NCBI GenBank assembly: GCA_010645155.1
Contig: JAAGOF010000075.1
Location: 165,533 to 229,532 of the forward strand
From: Tigriopus japonicus
Lineage: Eukaryota > Arthropoda > Copepoda > Harpacticoida > Harpacticidae
Reading direction: 5' to 3'
DNA: 64,000 nucleotides
Shown here: positions 47,417-58,542 of the stretch, piece by piece
Layout of the letters: each line of letters starts with the position of its first letter
Position numbering within the stretch: position 1 is the first letter of the stretch
The notes under the pieces: generated by a model
What the model was told of the DNA's origin: nothing
Databases searched by the model: none
The model's input: only the letters and a program-made list of their open reading frames with translations
Translations under genes and position numbers: made by a program

Positions 47417-47519
47417 AGGAAGCCAGAGTGGTCGCGCGTACTAATGCGTTCTTATAAGAGCCGAGGGGAAAAAAAAGTGCTTCCCCAGACGGCGTAGGTT
47501 CGAATCCTGTTGGGGATCG
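47417..47519 (+). repeat. tRNA-like segment (Leu/Ser type) in inner copy of element E
   Basis: A-box-like GCCAGAGTGGTCGCGCG, a long variable-arm-like hairpin (GAGGGGAA...CTTCCCC) and a perfect B-box GGTTCGAATCC. The spacing recalls a class II tRNA (Leu or Ser), but the acceptor stem is not closed. It is probably a captured tRNA pseudogene or SINE head carried by the element, shared by both copies and so older than the duplication. Confidence 0.55.
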
Positions 47520-47977
47520 AATTGAAGCTGTCGGGAGAAATCCTTGTTTACAGGGAATCGCATTCCTTGTAGCGGTAGTAGAAAATCCGCAACAAACAAA
47601 CAAAAAAAAGTATATAATTCATCATATACGTACAATGTAATTATGGTCAAGGATGCCTAAATATCCAATTTTTGACTATTTTCCAACGTGCTCCCAAGTT
47701 TGACACACAAGGACTTTTAATTTGGCATAACCTTCTTTGCTTCTCTTCAGAACTTCATGATTTGAATTGTTATAGAATTTCATGAAAGACTAGTCTAACC
47801 TGGATATAAGAACATTCAACAGGAAAATATATCTTGGTATCAAGTAAGATACATAGTGAAAGACTAGTCAGTTTTACTTTATTTGTTCATAATGCAATAG
47901 TATATTAGAAAGATGTGTTTTAGAGACCAAATTAAAGATATGAGAACTGTATGTTAAAGTTGATCGTGATTCATATT

Positions 47978-48262
47978 AGCTGAGTTTATATACCTTGTGA
48001 CAATTTGAGTTGTGGCAGAATTTTTTTGCTACCACACGCCGTTGACTTCAATTGCAAACTCAAAAGTACATAAGTTAGGACAAGAAATCCTGTGGCAAAA
48101 GTTATGAAAATGTTTTGCGACATGGTTTATAAAAAGAGCTTTCTTCATACGATTTCTTGTGGCAACTTACGTACTTCCGTGTTTGCAAATGAAACCAATG
48201 GCGTGTGGTAACGTAAAATTTCTGTAACAACTCAAGTTGTCACAGGGTATATAAACTCAGCT
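47978..48262. mobile_element. Palindromic MITE, 285 bp, in the inner copy of element E
   Basis: Starts AGCTGAGTTTATATACC and ends with its inverse. Matching continues through TGTGACAA and CCACACGCC along almost the whole length. Comparison with the outer copy (around 44250-44262) gives the empty site and an ATT duplication on both sides. Non-coding. Confidence 0.8.
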
Positions 48263-49128
48263 ATTGTCTCATTTCTATCGATCTATTGTCAGTTTATTTC
48301 TAGTTTAGCTTAATTTTTTGTAAGTTTCAATGACAGTCAAATTTGTCTTAATATTTTCATGTATTCATGTGTTTTCTATTCTTATTTTTTGTTTATGAGT
48401 TAGTTCAATGATCAGTATAAGTTCGAATGATGCAAATAAACCTTATTCATTGAAAAGGTGTGTTCTAGGCTGAGTAAGAGTTAAGATAGTAGAATGTTCT
48501 AAGGGTGTTTTATCTGTTCATTGAAACCATGAAGAGGCATTACAAGTTTAGTGTTTTGCTTGAGTAATGCATTTTGTTATTCAAATATTCTAGAAGTGTC
48601 TCCCAAACCGTTGCAAGTTGATGGATAATCATCAATTCTTTAAAAACTGAGACTTTCTTCTTTCAAAAGCACGTTCTCTCCTTTTGTGCTTCTCCACTTG
48701 ATCTTGGTCACCCCTGATTTGCCGTGCGCGGTCCAGGAAATTCTAGATGTCCGTGAGTAGAGCTACTCTGGACTTGCGCAAGCGATGAAGAGACTTCAGA
48801 CGAACAGATTCCTTTGCACAGGCTACACTTTTATAATATTTACACTTTAAGTAACTTTATCATAATCCTCAAAAAAAGTTTAAATCGTCTTACCTTCATT
48901 CAGTTAGCTTTCTGAGAGGCCGGCCTCGCACTTCTGATATTCATGAGAACATTGAGCACCTAGAGCGCTTTCTAAGACACTACAAGACTTTAAACAAAAC
49001 ACACTGATCAGGGAATGATGATGCATTGGAAAATAGACACTAAAACACTCTTTATAAATTATGAGCCACATGAACTTTGTTGCACGACTTAAAAGAACTG
49101 AGCTTGTTTTGCTTCTTCAGGGTGTCTC

Positions 49129-50477
49129 CAGGGCTGCCAGGTAATTGGAGACCAAAAACGCCGGATCAACCTCTCAAAAACGCCAGATATCGAAATTCGC
49201 CGCCAGATTTTTTTCAAAAAAACGCCAGAATAACGCCTGATTCCAGTTCCTTCATTATGCATTTGTTCTAGAGCAGACATATCATGTACTAACCTTTCAT
49301 CAATAAAGATAGCTGAGTTGAACTTATCAAGCATCCTTTGGGTTGATACAGTTTAATAAGGCACATTTTTTGCACACATTTGCTCTCATTTAGATAAAAT
49401 GAGACTTTGAATTTGAGTTTATCAGTGAGACCAAATAAGACAAAAAATAAAGATAAAACTTTCGAAATGTTTTGTACCCAAAAAATGTTGCTTTTGTAAG
49501 AAGTTAATTTTTTTGGAAATTTTGTGTATTAGTTGTTTGGCCTTTTACCCAAATATTTATTAAGTTTGATTTTTTGGCATTTCTTGCACTTCAATAGCCA
49601 TGTTTTACCCAACAAGAAACACGCAAAATCGCATTTTTTAAATCTTTTTTGTTTTTCCTTAAAAACTCTTCAGTTACTTTGACATTTGAGTTTGTCACTG
49701 CAAAAAATTGATTTGCCATTCCAATACACTTTGTTTACCATTCAAGCATATATTTTTTCATCCCAACACACTTTGTTTACCATTCAAGCATATATTTTTT
49801 CATCCCAACACACTTTGTTTACCATTCAAGCATATATTTTTTCATCCTAACACACTTTGTTTACCATTCAAGCATATATTTTTTCATCCCAACACACTTT
49901 GTTTACCATTCAAGCATATATTTTTTCATCCCAACACACTTTGTTTACAATGCCAGCACATTTTTTTCCAATCTAGCGCATTTTGCTTGCCCCTTTTTCA
50001 GCTTGAAAAGCATCTTCTATTTGCTAAAATCTTCAAGCTTACTAGTTTCAACGGCCTAGCACTCTCTTTTATTAATTATAAGATTTTCATATCTGAATGT
50101 ATAAATTATGATTATTATAAGCGCTACTTTTGGTTGTTTATCTGAAATTGCAGGAAAGTTAACTTAAAAAAGAGAAAAACGAAAGAGATGGGCCAAAAAA
50201 TGGTCACATTATTTTTCGTAACTAATCCTTGACTAATCTTACATTATCAAAGAAAATGCGCCAAATTTCACGATTTTCAGTTAAATACCGCCAGAAACTT
50301 GTCAAAATGTTCTTCCCCGCCAAACAGAAATTTCCCAACGCCAGACTGTAACGTAAACCGCCAGAATACCGCCAGATTTTTCGGTCCCGCCAAATAAAAA
50401 TTCTCGCCGTCAGACGAGGCCTCAAACCGCCAGATACACCAAAATCTGGCGGGCCAAACCGCCATCTGGCAGCCCTG
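49129..50477. mobile_element. hAT-like non-autonomous element with internal minisatellite
   Basis: Termini CAGGGCTGCCAG and CTGGCAGCCCTG; exact 8-bp duplications GGTGTCTC (49121-49128 and 50478-50485). The empty site is preserved in the inner copy of element E near 46325-46345. Both ends are crowded with CGCCAGA motifs in the same orientation relative to the end, the expected form of hAT transposase subterminal binding sites. No transposase. The interior carries a 42-bp tandem array. Confidence 0.9.
49721..49952 (+). repeat. 42-bp tandem repeat, about 5.4 copies
   Basis: The unit contains CACTTTGTTTACCATTCAAG then CATATATTTTTTCATCC. Starts at 49727, 49769, 49811, 49853, 49895, 49937. Because 42 is a multiple of three and the unit lacks stops, a repetitive reading frame runs through it; this is not a gene. 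Confidence 0.95.
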
Positions 50478-51259
50478 GGTGTCTCCCGCAACTCAGAAAA
50501 ACTGCACACAAAAGCAATCTTGTAGTGTTTTAAGACTATTGAAAGACACTGACGGTCTGAATGATTTTACTTGAAAGGTCTTCACTGATATTAGTCGAAA
50601 AAGCGAGCAGATTGTTTACTTGACAAGCCTCAATTGTAGCGTCTTGAAAGTTTGAAGAAAGGCTGGATTATGTGATCTTCTAATCAAAACTAAGAAAAAA
50701 CCTTATGCCATTCTGGATCCTATTTTCAGACAAATTATTTGAACACTCACAAAAGGCTTTAAAGCTCATTACACTTTACATTGACAGGTTTTGTCCAATA
50801 TGTTGCAAAATAAGTTCTTAACAATATTCTGACTGTTTTGGTCACCATTTTTGATTTTCATCTTCTCTCTTCAGGGATCCTGTGGCACGTTGTCTTCTTC
50901 AGATTAATTATATTTGAACCAACAAATTAGGACAGACCAGCTGACTTAAGGTGTCAAAACAATAAGTTAAGTCACCTTTGTATACCATTCAAACCAATTA
51001 TTGCTCTTGGGGCCAATCAATGAGCATCTTAAAGTCATTTTGAACATTGCAACAGTTGCATCAAGCAACCCTTAATCTAGAAGAGGCCTCATCTTTGGCA
51101 GTTCGCCCAGCCAAATTAGCCACAAGACCAAAGAGGCTTCTCTAAATTTCCGGCTGAATTGGCATTTGATCTTTGCCTTTCACTTGATTTGGGTCACCTC
51201 CGGCCAGTTTTGCCGTGCCGTGAAAAGTCCACCTCTATTCTAGATGTCCTTGGGTAGAG

Positions 51260-52590
51260 ATAGGGCCCAATATCAGCTTCAACTTTGGATTATTTAAAGA
51301 GCTCAGATGTTGGTTAATAATTAGTGTAATTGCAAATATATCCTCTTCAGAATTAAGGCCCAAATATATAAAAACTATTTAAGTAAACAACATCAAAATG
51401 ATTCAGAACGTATCTATGTAAATCACACTTACATATTCAAAATTGAGAGCATGTTTGGTTAAATAATATCATTTTCCTTTTCCTTCAAAATTTTGATGAA
51501 TTGGCAATGACATCAATCAAAGAAAAAATCAAGTAATTTTAAAAATTGAACCTTGGCACAAATCTTTTTAATACAATGTTCTTAATACAATTTTTTTGTG
51601 TTAAAAAATTTGGCAAAATATTCCACCCCAATATTTCATTACTTTTGCACGTGGGAGCAGGTATGTAAGAGAGAAAAAAAATATGGCAATTTTAGATTTA
51701 AAAAACACCCAGGTATTTTCAAGGCCAAGGTGGCAAAGGATTCATTTCATACGCATTCGCTCCATTTTGGTGTCACTTTTCTTTTTTAAGAAAATCATTA
51801 AATGTTCAAAATAGTAATATTTTTCCATTTATTCTCCAAACTTTGGAAAAAGTTTTCTTCAGCTAAGGTTAGATTTTGTTGTCAAGAGTACAAAGAATAC
51901 AATTTTAAAAAAAATCTAAGTGAAATGCTGGCATTTTCCTCTACATGTGGAATAAAAAGCCCAAGTATCTAAAAATCTGCGAAAATGTCAAAATACTAAA
52001 AATATTAGTGTTTTCAATTAAATATTTTTACTTCTCTGCTGACAAGCAATAATTCACCTTAAGATACTAGGCATGCTTTGGAGTTGATGGATGCAGGTAG
52101 GTATTGGTGGTCTTCTATCAAAGTCCATAGTTCTGACTGATGAACTGCAACATCTGAGATATTAAGTTCACCATTTTTGATTTAAATCTATCCATTCTAT
52201 TAGGATTTGTAACATCTGGTATCTTGAAAATAAAATATTGTACACAATGGGCCAAATTTTGGAAGACATGCCAAGAGCAAGGTTTGAGGCTCCGACATAA
52301 ATTTGACTACAACAGAAGGGTCTTTCACTAATCTGATTTGGCCCTTGATATGTTTGAACATAGGTCGATATGATCTCTTGGACATGATTCATCTCTTAGA
52401 GATTGACACTCTTGCTTGGTCTTTGGACCTACCGATTGTTTGTTTGTTTGCTTGTTTTTTCTGGAGTCAGAACACAGCTTTTGCAGCTGCAATCTGATAG
52501 AGGCTGTCCGCACTGTGGGGATATTGCCGCTCCACTTAACAAGCATTAATTTTTACCTCACCCTCGGGAATGACCCCAGGTTCGCCCATT
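51260..52590. other. No recognised gene
   Basis: AT-rich flank right of the nested element. No repeats matching elsewhere in the window were noticed. Confidence 0.35.
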
Positions 52591-52599
52591 TAAGCCGTC

Positions 52600-52905
52600 A
52601 AGCGTCAAGGGCCGTGACTACTGCATGTAATTTAATACCGCAGGCCACTAGGACTCTGCAAGCCCGGGATCGAACCGGGGCTTGCCTTGTTTGCATTGAA
52701 AGACTGTTCAATGCTAAATTTTGACTCCGAAGAGTTGAGTTTTTGGTAAGTTGCTTTTGCATTGAAAGACGGTTCAAATGCTAAATTTGGACTCCGAAGA
52801 GTTGAGTTTGGAGGGTGGCAGGTAGCCGGGATCGAACCCCAACCTTCCACACGACAAACCGACGCAGTCACACTATGCCATGCCTCACCCCTTTTGGACC
52901 TACCG
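52600..52905 (-). mobile_element. tRNA-derived SINE-like element
   Basis: Read on the minus strand from about 52900: GGCATGGCATAGTGTGACTG (A-box region), then GGGGTTCGATCCCGGCTACC (B-box), in tRNA-like spacing. A body follows containing a tandem duplication of about 65 bp (GACTCCGAAGAGTTGAGTTT on the plus strand at about 52722 and 52790) and a second B-box-like CCGGTTCGATCCCGGG at 52661-52677. No A-box pairs with the second B-box. Confidence 0.55.
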
Positions 52906-53178
52906 AATCCAAGACCAGACAAATTAGCAGAGCCTTCACTAGCTTAACTTTTGCCCGAACTAGATCGTGAATGTCACATATTGGGCATTTCCACCTACGG
53001 GTTTAATCAAGACTTGCTAGACCAAGCTGGGGGAATTATCAAAGTTTCTTTGCTACCCCTTTCTGCGTCTCTCTTTGAGTGAGCCTGGGCACAGAATGGT
53101 CGCCCATCCTGAAGCACTGGGCCCACCACAAATTAACCTCGTTCGTGGATTTCTTTCAACTTTTTGTCCCGTTATTTA

Positions 53179-54490
53179 CTGGGTGACACATAAAGATTAG
53201 CACGACGAAATACGCAAATAACTTTTTAAATATCAATCAAGCAAGAAAATGTATTTAACAGAATCGATAGAACGCCCAAAAGTCCACAAAATATATTAAT
53301 GTACTCTTCGCAATAGCCCCCCTTGGCCTCCACAACCGCATCTACTCTCTTTCTGACTGCTTGGCAAGATCGCCGAATGACTTCAGGATCAAGGTCGTCC
53401 CAGGCGGCCTCCAATACTGTCCTGAGGCTGTCCACATTTTTAAACGTTTTGACCCCGACCTTCCTCTCGAGAATGGACTAAATTGCAAAGTCCATAACAT
53501 TGAGGTCTGGGGAGGAAGGGGGCCAATATTCTTTTGGCCAAAAATACGGGAAAGCTGTCTTGCACCAATTCTGAACAATATTGGCCGTGTGGGAAGGAGC
53601 ACCATCTTGTTGAAAGGCATAGGAGCCCTCCCAATGCTGTTCATTGGCCCAAGGAAGCACCTTATCCTTTAACATGTCCAAGTAGACGGTCTTATTGACC
53701 TTGACACCTTCTGGGATGAAGATCAGGGGGGTTTTCTTGCCACAGGAGGTCACGCCGGCCCAGACCATGACGGAGGCCGGATGTTGCCTCCTAAACATTG
53801 TCCTTTCATTCACAGGAACCTTTCGAATGTCTTTGGCCAAAATCCGGTCATTGTGGTTGTTGTAGGCTTGCTCCACGGTGAATATTTTCTCGTCGGTCCA
53901 GATAATTGAAACTTGCGTCCGAGATTTCATCCAATTTCTTAAAAGCTTTGTGCGGGCAAGCCTCTTCTCCTGTGTGGTCGCACTAAGAAGCTGACGCTTT
54001 TGAAGGTGATAGGCCTTCATATTTAGGTCCTGTGTGATCACTCTGCGCATTGTTTCTCGATTCACATTGGCCTCTGCGGCCATTTTTCTAATTGACCTCC
54101 TCTTGTTTCTCTCAACCTTCTTCCGAGTCGCTTCCACAAGATTTTTGGTCCGAACTGACCTAGGACGTCCTGGTATTGGGCGGTTTTCGACACTTTGAGT
54201 TTCTTTGAACCGTTTTATGGTATACCATGCAGTACTTTTAGTCACTTTTAAAGCTGCCAAGGCCTTCACAATGTCACCGCAGCTTTTTCCCGCACGGTGA
54301 AGGGCAATAATAGCCTGACGCTTTTCCATTTTGTTTCGAAATGTGAACAATTAACAAAAATCTCTTTCAACAAAAAACAACGATAAATGTCAACCAATCA
54401 AGTTCGTTTTAGGCGTCGTTAGCGGGAAATTCAAGATGACGAGGGTATCTGAGCAATACTTTGCCGTTCTAATCTTTATGTGTCACCCTG
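53179..54490 (-). mobile_element. Nearly intact maT (DD37D) mariner-type transposon, 1312 bp
   Basis: TA duplications at 53177-53178 and 54491-54492. Terminal inverted repeats of 22 bp or more, C(T/A)GGGTGACACATAAAGATT, with one mismatch. A single transposase frame fills most of the element on the minus strand, with one nonsense codon. Confidence 0.92.
53226..54350 (-). pseudogene. maT-type transposase with a single in-frame TAG
   Basis: About 374 codons read in one frame from ATG at 54350 to the end at 53226, broken only by TAG at 53478-53480. The N-terminus has helix-turn-helix DNA-binding segments (RQAIIALHRAGKSCGDIVKA; NRETMRRVITQ). The catalytic domain has IIWTDEKIF (first D), AFQQDGAPSHTA (second D) and SSPDLNVMDFAI (third D). 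I count 37 residues between the second and third catalytic D, the spacing of the maT (DD37D) group. The stop falls where relatives carry tryptophan, one base from TGG. Everything after it is still open, so inactivation is recent or the codon is a sequencing or assembly error. Confidence 0.9.
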
Positions 54491-54646
54491 TACACTGTTT
54501 TCTTTTTCGCCAGTACGTTTCGCGCAGTTTCGCGAGTACGCCAAAAAATTATACCCAAAATTTCCCCAAGTTGCAAAATTACTCATATTGGGGGTAAAAT
54601 TACCCCCAACATTTGGAATGGCCAAAGACGCCAAAAAATACAAATA

Positions 54647-54804
54647 CAGTCAACTTCGGATATAAGGAACCCGGCGGGACCACCGAAACTCGTTCCTTAT
54701 ATCCGACCGAAATTGCATGGAAATCGATCATCCGGACCTTCCAAAACAGTCCCTTATAAGCGAAAATCCCTTATATCCGGGTCCCTTATATCCGAAGTTG
54801 ACTG
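54647..54804. mobile_element. Pogo-like MITE, 158 bp
   Basis: TA duplications at 54645-54646 and 54805-54806. Ends CAGTCAACTTCGGATATAAG and the inverse; the motif CCTTATATCCG recurs inside. CAGTCAACT...GGATAT ends are characteristic of pogo/Tigger-derived MITEs. Non-coding. Confidence 0.88.
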
Positions 54805-54806
54805 TA

Positions 54807-57325
54807 TACAGAAAAGACTTAAGCAATACTAGCTCGTATGCTATGACGGCAAAGCTCGATAGTTGACTTGCAAGTTTCCTTCAGAGTGTGCTTGCCTGGT
54901 TTTCTCCATCGATTTGGCTTTTCTCAAATGTGACTGTCCGTTTCGATCTTGAAATTCCCGAACATCTATGATCCGTTACTCGCCCGCTTTCAAAGCCGTC
55001 ATCTCCTGATTAGAGCTACCCCACATTTCTCCTTTTGTCTCTTCCTCGCACCCTTTTCAACTCCGCGCACAAGAACAGGCCAGCTGGCGTGCAATTTTTG
55101 ACAGCGAGTTCGAAGAAACACTGAATCGAAGTTTGCTTGGAGTTGATTTGATTGGCGTTGAAGTGTTCGATTGGGAATGCTTCAACGACGCCGGAGAACT
55201 TCCCTCTTCGAATGCTTCCAGTCATGCTTCTCGTCGATCAAACCTTATGTTTAGGTCAAATATTGAGAAGGTTTACTTAAAGTTGACTCGAAGTCAATTG
55301 ACGTTCACGATTCAAAACGTGGTGTGTACACACAAGAAAGAGACACGGTCTATGTAGTAACTTCTTTCGCTTTTTATGCAAGTTTTATCAGTATTTGGTG
55401 TTTCCTTTTCGTTTCATTCTAGAGCCATTTATTCTAACTTCAAATGCTGTGTACTTGTAATGCACCAAAATTGCATTGGTTTGTCACAACGGTGTTTAAA
55501 AGTCCACTAGTCTGAAACCTTCCCCAACTCCTTTTTTAAGGTCTGAAATTGGTCGCTCTGATTTGGTTGACGGCCCCACTTGCCTTCTCCTTTTCCCTTT
55601 TTTCTCCTTCCTCATATGTAGAGGGTGACTAATTTTGAAACTGAAGCTGACGTTTTAAACGTGTAATAACTTCAAAACGAGGCAAAAATCTTGATGTCCT
55701 TAAAATTTAAGACTGTTTTTTGAAACAATAAGTAACAATTTGCTGTTAACTGCTGCCAATTACAAATCACAGAGGATGTACCAGAGGCATTCAAACTTAG
55801 CAGAGTGAAGAGCGTATTTTCGGAATTTCTCTTTTTTACACCACAGGTCATGCCATAAATGCCGCTTGAGGTCGCTTTTTTCGATTGAATCGTGAACGTC
55901 GATACTAACTAGCACACCTTGGCGCACGCTTAACATACCAGTTTATCGACCATGGCAGAAGGGCAAAAAAAATCTAAGGAAATATACGAACATTTATTTT
56001 ATATTTGTTACCATTTTCAGTAGAGTTGAATTTTTGGGAATATCCTTTCAAACCTAGAGAATAATCACTGTTTTTTTTTTAATTGTTTCAGGAACGTCGT
56101 TTTCGATGATTTCAGTATATTTCTTGAATTTTTCTAATCAAAATCTTATTTCTGATTTAAACAATACTTGGGAGAAAACATTTTCCTAATATGAAGAAAC
56201 AACTAAATTTTTTTCATTTTTTTTGTCACTTTTTAAGATTGATACTGACACTAAATTTTAGTGATTGCACCTTAGAAATAAATTTTGATCGGCTAAGCTT
56301 TGCAAATTACTTTGACGGCCGGTCCTTAAAAAAGAAGAAGCCTTTATGGAAATAAGTTGCTACGACTAGAATTTTGGGGTTGAAAACTTTTGCAAATCTT
56401 GGACAGGAAAAATATAAAATCACTACAAACAAGGACGCTTTAGAAGTACCAATTTCAATACTTGTTACTTACCTTCTGTTTCTGCTATCAATTTTAACCT
56501 ATTACTACCTATTCGGGTAGCAAATGACCAAATTTGCTACCCAATTTATGTCAAAATTACCCAAGAAATGGGTAATTCTCCAGCATCTGGCAACACTGGC
56601 TGAATGTAGTAATACCATCTGCTTGATTGTGCATGCATGCAATGCCTGTTTTTCGGTTTTAATTTCAGAGTCGCGACGCTAGGGGTCACTTGAGAGTTGG
56701 GAGTCTCGCTCATCAGAAGCGTGGCCAAGCGGTCTTTGCTGTGGGTCTTCTTTGGAAATTTGAAAACAGTCTGAATCACAGGGCGGATATACGGAAATTT
56801 TGTTGGACGAGTTACAGCTGTTGAAGAGCAAAGGTTGCACTTTAAAACTTGATATTTCCGAAGGTTATTACCTAAGTTGTGCCCAAACAAACAAATTTCC
56901 CTTCATGCCAAAGTTGTGTTCAATTATTTGTTTTTTTAGCATGTTGTTAGTCACATCATAGAGGTTTTCCCGTTGACTTAATTGCCTTTATATCTCAAAA
57001 CTGGCCTCAAAAGTTTTTGGAATAAAAGAAATACTTTAGTATACCAGGTATTTAGTATAAAAGGCAATACTATACAAGGTATAGGTACAATTTCCTTCCA
57101 ACTTCTACCTAAGGACCCTTTAAAATGGAATAATATGGTTAATATATTTTGGGAAAATATCTTGTTTTTTTCTTTGTTTTTATTCCATTGTGTGGCTTAC
57201 TTCAGAATGGTTGCAAAAGTATGGAGCATGAGAGTAATGTAGATCTTTGCCACATAAAGTACAAAAGTAATCCTTTGTGGTGCTGAGATGGTAATCTCAT
57301 TTGGAGCATGTTATATGGTGATTAA
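54807..57325. other. No supported gene
   Basis: The core GACGTTCACGATTCAA at about 55299-55316 recurs inverted at about 55884-55902. 56505-56600 carries GGGTAG/CTACCC motifs and ends CAGCATCTGGCAACACTGG, similar to hAT termini, without a located partner. An A-box-like GTGGCCAAGCGGTC at 56722 has no B-box. Confidence 0.35.
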
Positions 57326-58542
57326 TAGGGACAGGAAGTTAAGACGAATAAAATTGACCGATTCAACGAAAAAAGACGAATAAAATTGACCGATTCAACG
57401 AAAAAAGACGAATAAAATTGACCGATTCAACGAAAAAAGACGAATAAAATTGACCGATTCAACGAAAAAAGACGAATAAAATTGACCGATTCAACGAAAA
57501 AAGACGAATAAAATTGACCGATTCAACAAAAAAAGACGAATAAAAGTGCTCAACAGACGGGAAAAAATGAAAAAAAAATATTTGCAAAATGGAAAAAATC
57601 GAATTAATTTCCCAAAAAGGCGAATGAACCTATCTTATAAGAAAGAAGAAAAATTTAATGCCCATCCAGACGAAAAAAAGATGTTTAAAGTTGCTCCCAC
57701 AATATAGCCCCTAGCCAGTATGTCGCTATTGATCAGGACCAATCTGTCTGAACTGATCTGATTGTCAAAAAACGGCGAAATCTAAAATATTTAAAAAAGG
57801 AAGTACCTAACGAGCAAGAATTAGCCAGTTGTACATATGTCAAATAAAAACCAATAGTTAAAGATGCCTTTTTAAAGGAACGTTTTTAGCACAGCTATAC
57901 TTAATTCAAATTGCAAATCCAATAATTGTTGATGGCCTTTTAAACCCAATAGTAATCTTGTCTTTCTGTCTGTTGAGCAACTCTATGAGTACTAGTTAAT
58001 TTATAGGTCATATGTTTTGTGTTGGGAGATCCATGCTTGAAGCATACTTCATCAATTGACTTCCATCCATTTTGCGTATCTTTAACGTTTTCAGGCCTCT
58101 AAAACGACGCCATACGAATGCCAGCTTCTGTGTACTAGATGCTTTACCTAAAATTTGGTAAGAAATGCTCTAGCAGGCTTAAAATACGCTTGAAGTCACT
58201 AATGGAAGCATGCTAGCAGCACGCCTTGGTGCAGGCAAAACATATGAGCTTATAAGTGTGGATTGTATTTTGAGTGTGCAAAACCACAACTGACAATCAA
58301 ATTATTACATTGGCCTATGATTGGTGGGGTTGAACTTTCTTTGAAGTTTTTATTTGCTTGGAAAATTGAAAAAAAAAAAACGCTGCAAGCGCTTGAAATC
58401 TAACAAAATCCAAATTTTTGGCCAATTAGACGAAAAAAGACGAATAAAATCCAAATTAGACGAAAAAAAAACTCGCGACGAATAAAGGCCAAAAAGACGA
58501 AAAAAGAGGAATAAGCTTTTTCGTCTTAAGTTCCTGTCCCTA
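57326..58542. mobile_element. hAT-like non-autonomous element with 32-bp array
   Basis: Termini TAGGGACAGGAAGTTAAGAC (left) and the near-inverse on the right (one mismatch in 20). Flanking 8-bp duplication GTGATTAA / GTGATCAA (57318-57325, 58543-58550; one mismatch). Both ends are crowded with GACGAATAAA / GACGAAAAAA motifs, which look like subterminal binding sites. No transposase. Confidence 0.82.
57343..57545 (+). repeat. 32-bp tandem repeat, about 6.3 copies
   Basis: The unit begins GACGAATAAAATTGACCGAT and ends TCAACGAAAAAA. Starts at 57343, 57375, 57407, 57439, 57471, 57503, 57535. The unit starts with the element's own subterminal motif, so the array amplifies the left end. Confidence 0.95.

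Larger units (their letters stand above)
45564..48755 (-). mobile_element. Inner, inverted copy of element E nested in the outer copy
   Basis: Flanked by exact 8-bp duplications AGTAGAGC (45556-45563, 48756-48763). Read on the minus strand it begins CACGGACATCTAGAAT and ends ATTCTAGATGTTCTT, co-linear with the outer copy. Its uninterrupted sequence at 46695-46735 shows the pre-insertion target site present in the outer copy. Length 3192 bp, of which 285 bp is the palindromic insertion at 47978-48262, leaving about 2904 bp. Confidence 0.85.
43759..51251 (+). mobile_element. Outer copy of element E (about 2.9 kb), interrupted by nested insertions
   Basis: Flanked by exact 8-bp duplications GGGTAGAG (43751-43758, 51252-51259). 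Ends CACGGACATCTAGAAT and, inverted, ATTCTAGATGTCCTT. The copy is split at 45563 by an inverted copy of the same element (45564-48755) and at 49128 by a hAT-like element (49129-50477). Removing these and their duplications leaves about 2936 bp. No transposase: the 60-90-residue frames occur mirrored in the inner copy and carry no known motif. Internal features are about 100-bp direct repeats (ACAACGGTTTGGGATACACT at 43895 and 44913), a tRNA-like segment and a 60-bp tandem duplication at 44515-44625. Eight-bp duplications suggest the hAT superfamily, but the terminus differs from usual hAT ends. Confidence 0.85.

Noticed and set aside
47417..47519. Functional tRNA-Leu or tRNA-Ser gene
   Set aside because: A- and B-boxes are present but the acceptor stem does not pair and the segment lies inside a transposon present in two copies.
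49721..49952. Regular 42-bp repeats as a CRISPR-like array
   Set aside because: Units are directly adjacent with no unique spacers, in a eukaryotic transposon.
49708..50145. 145-residue repetitive frame
   Set aside because: Produced by a stop-free 42-bp array inside a hAT-like element; no ATG and no conserved domain.
55016..55357. Overlapping frames on both strands near 55.1 kb
   Set aside because: Slightly GC-richer sequence keeps both strands open; no motif supports either.
56715..56740. tRNA/SINE A-box GTGGCCAAGCGGTC
   Set aside because: No B-box at a suitable distance.
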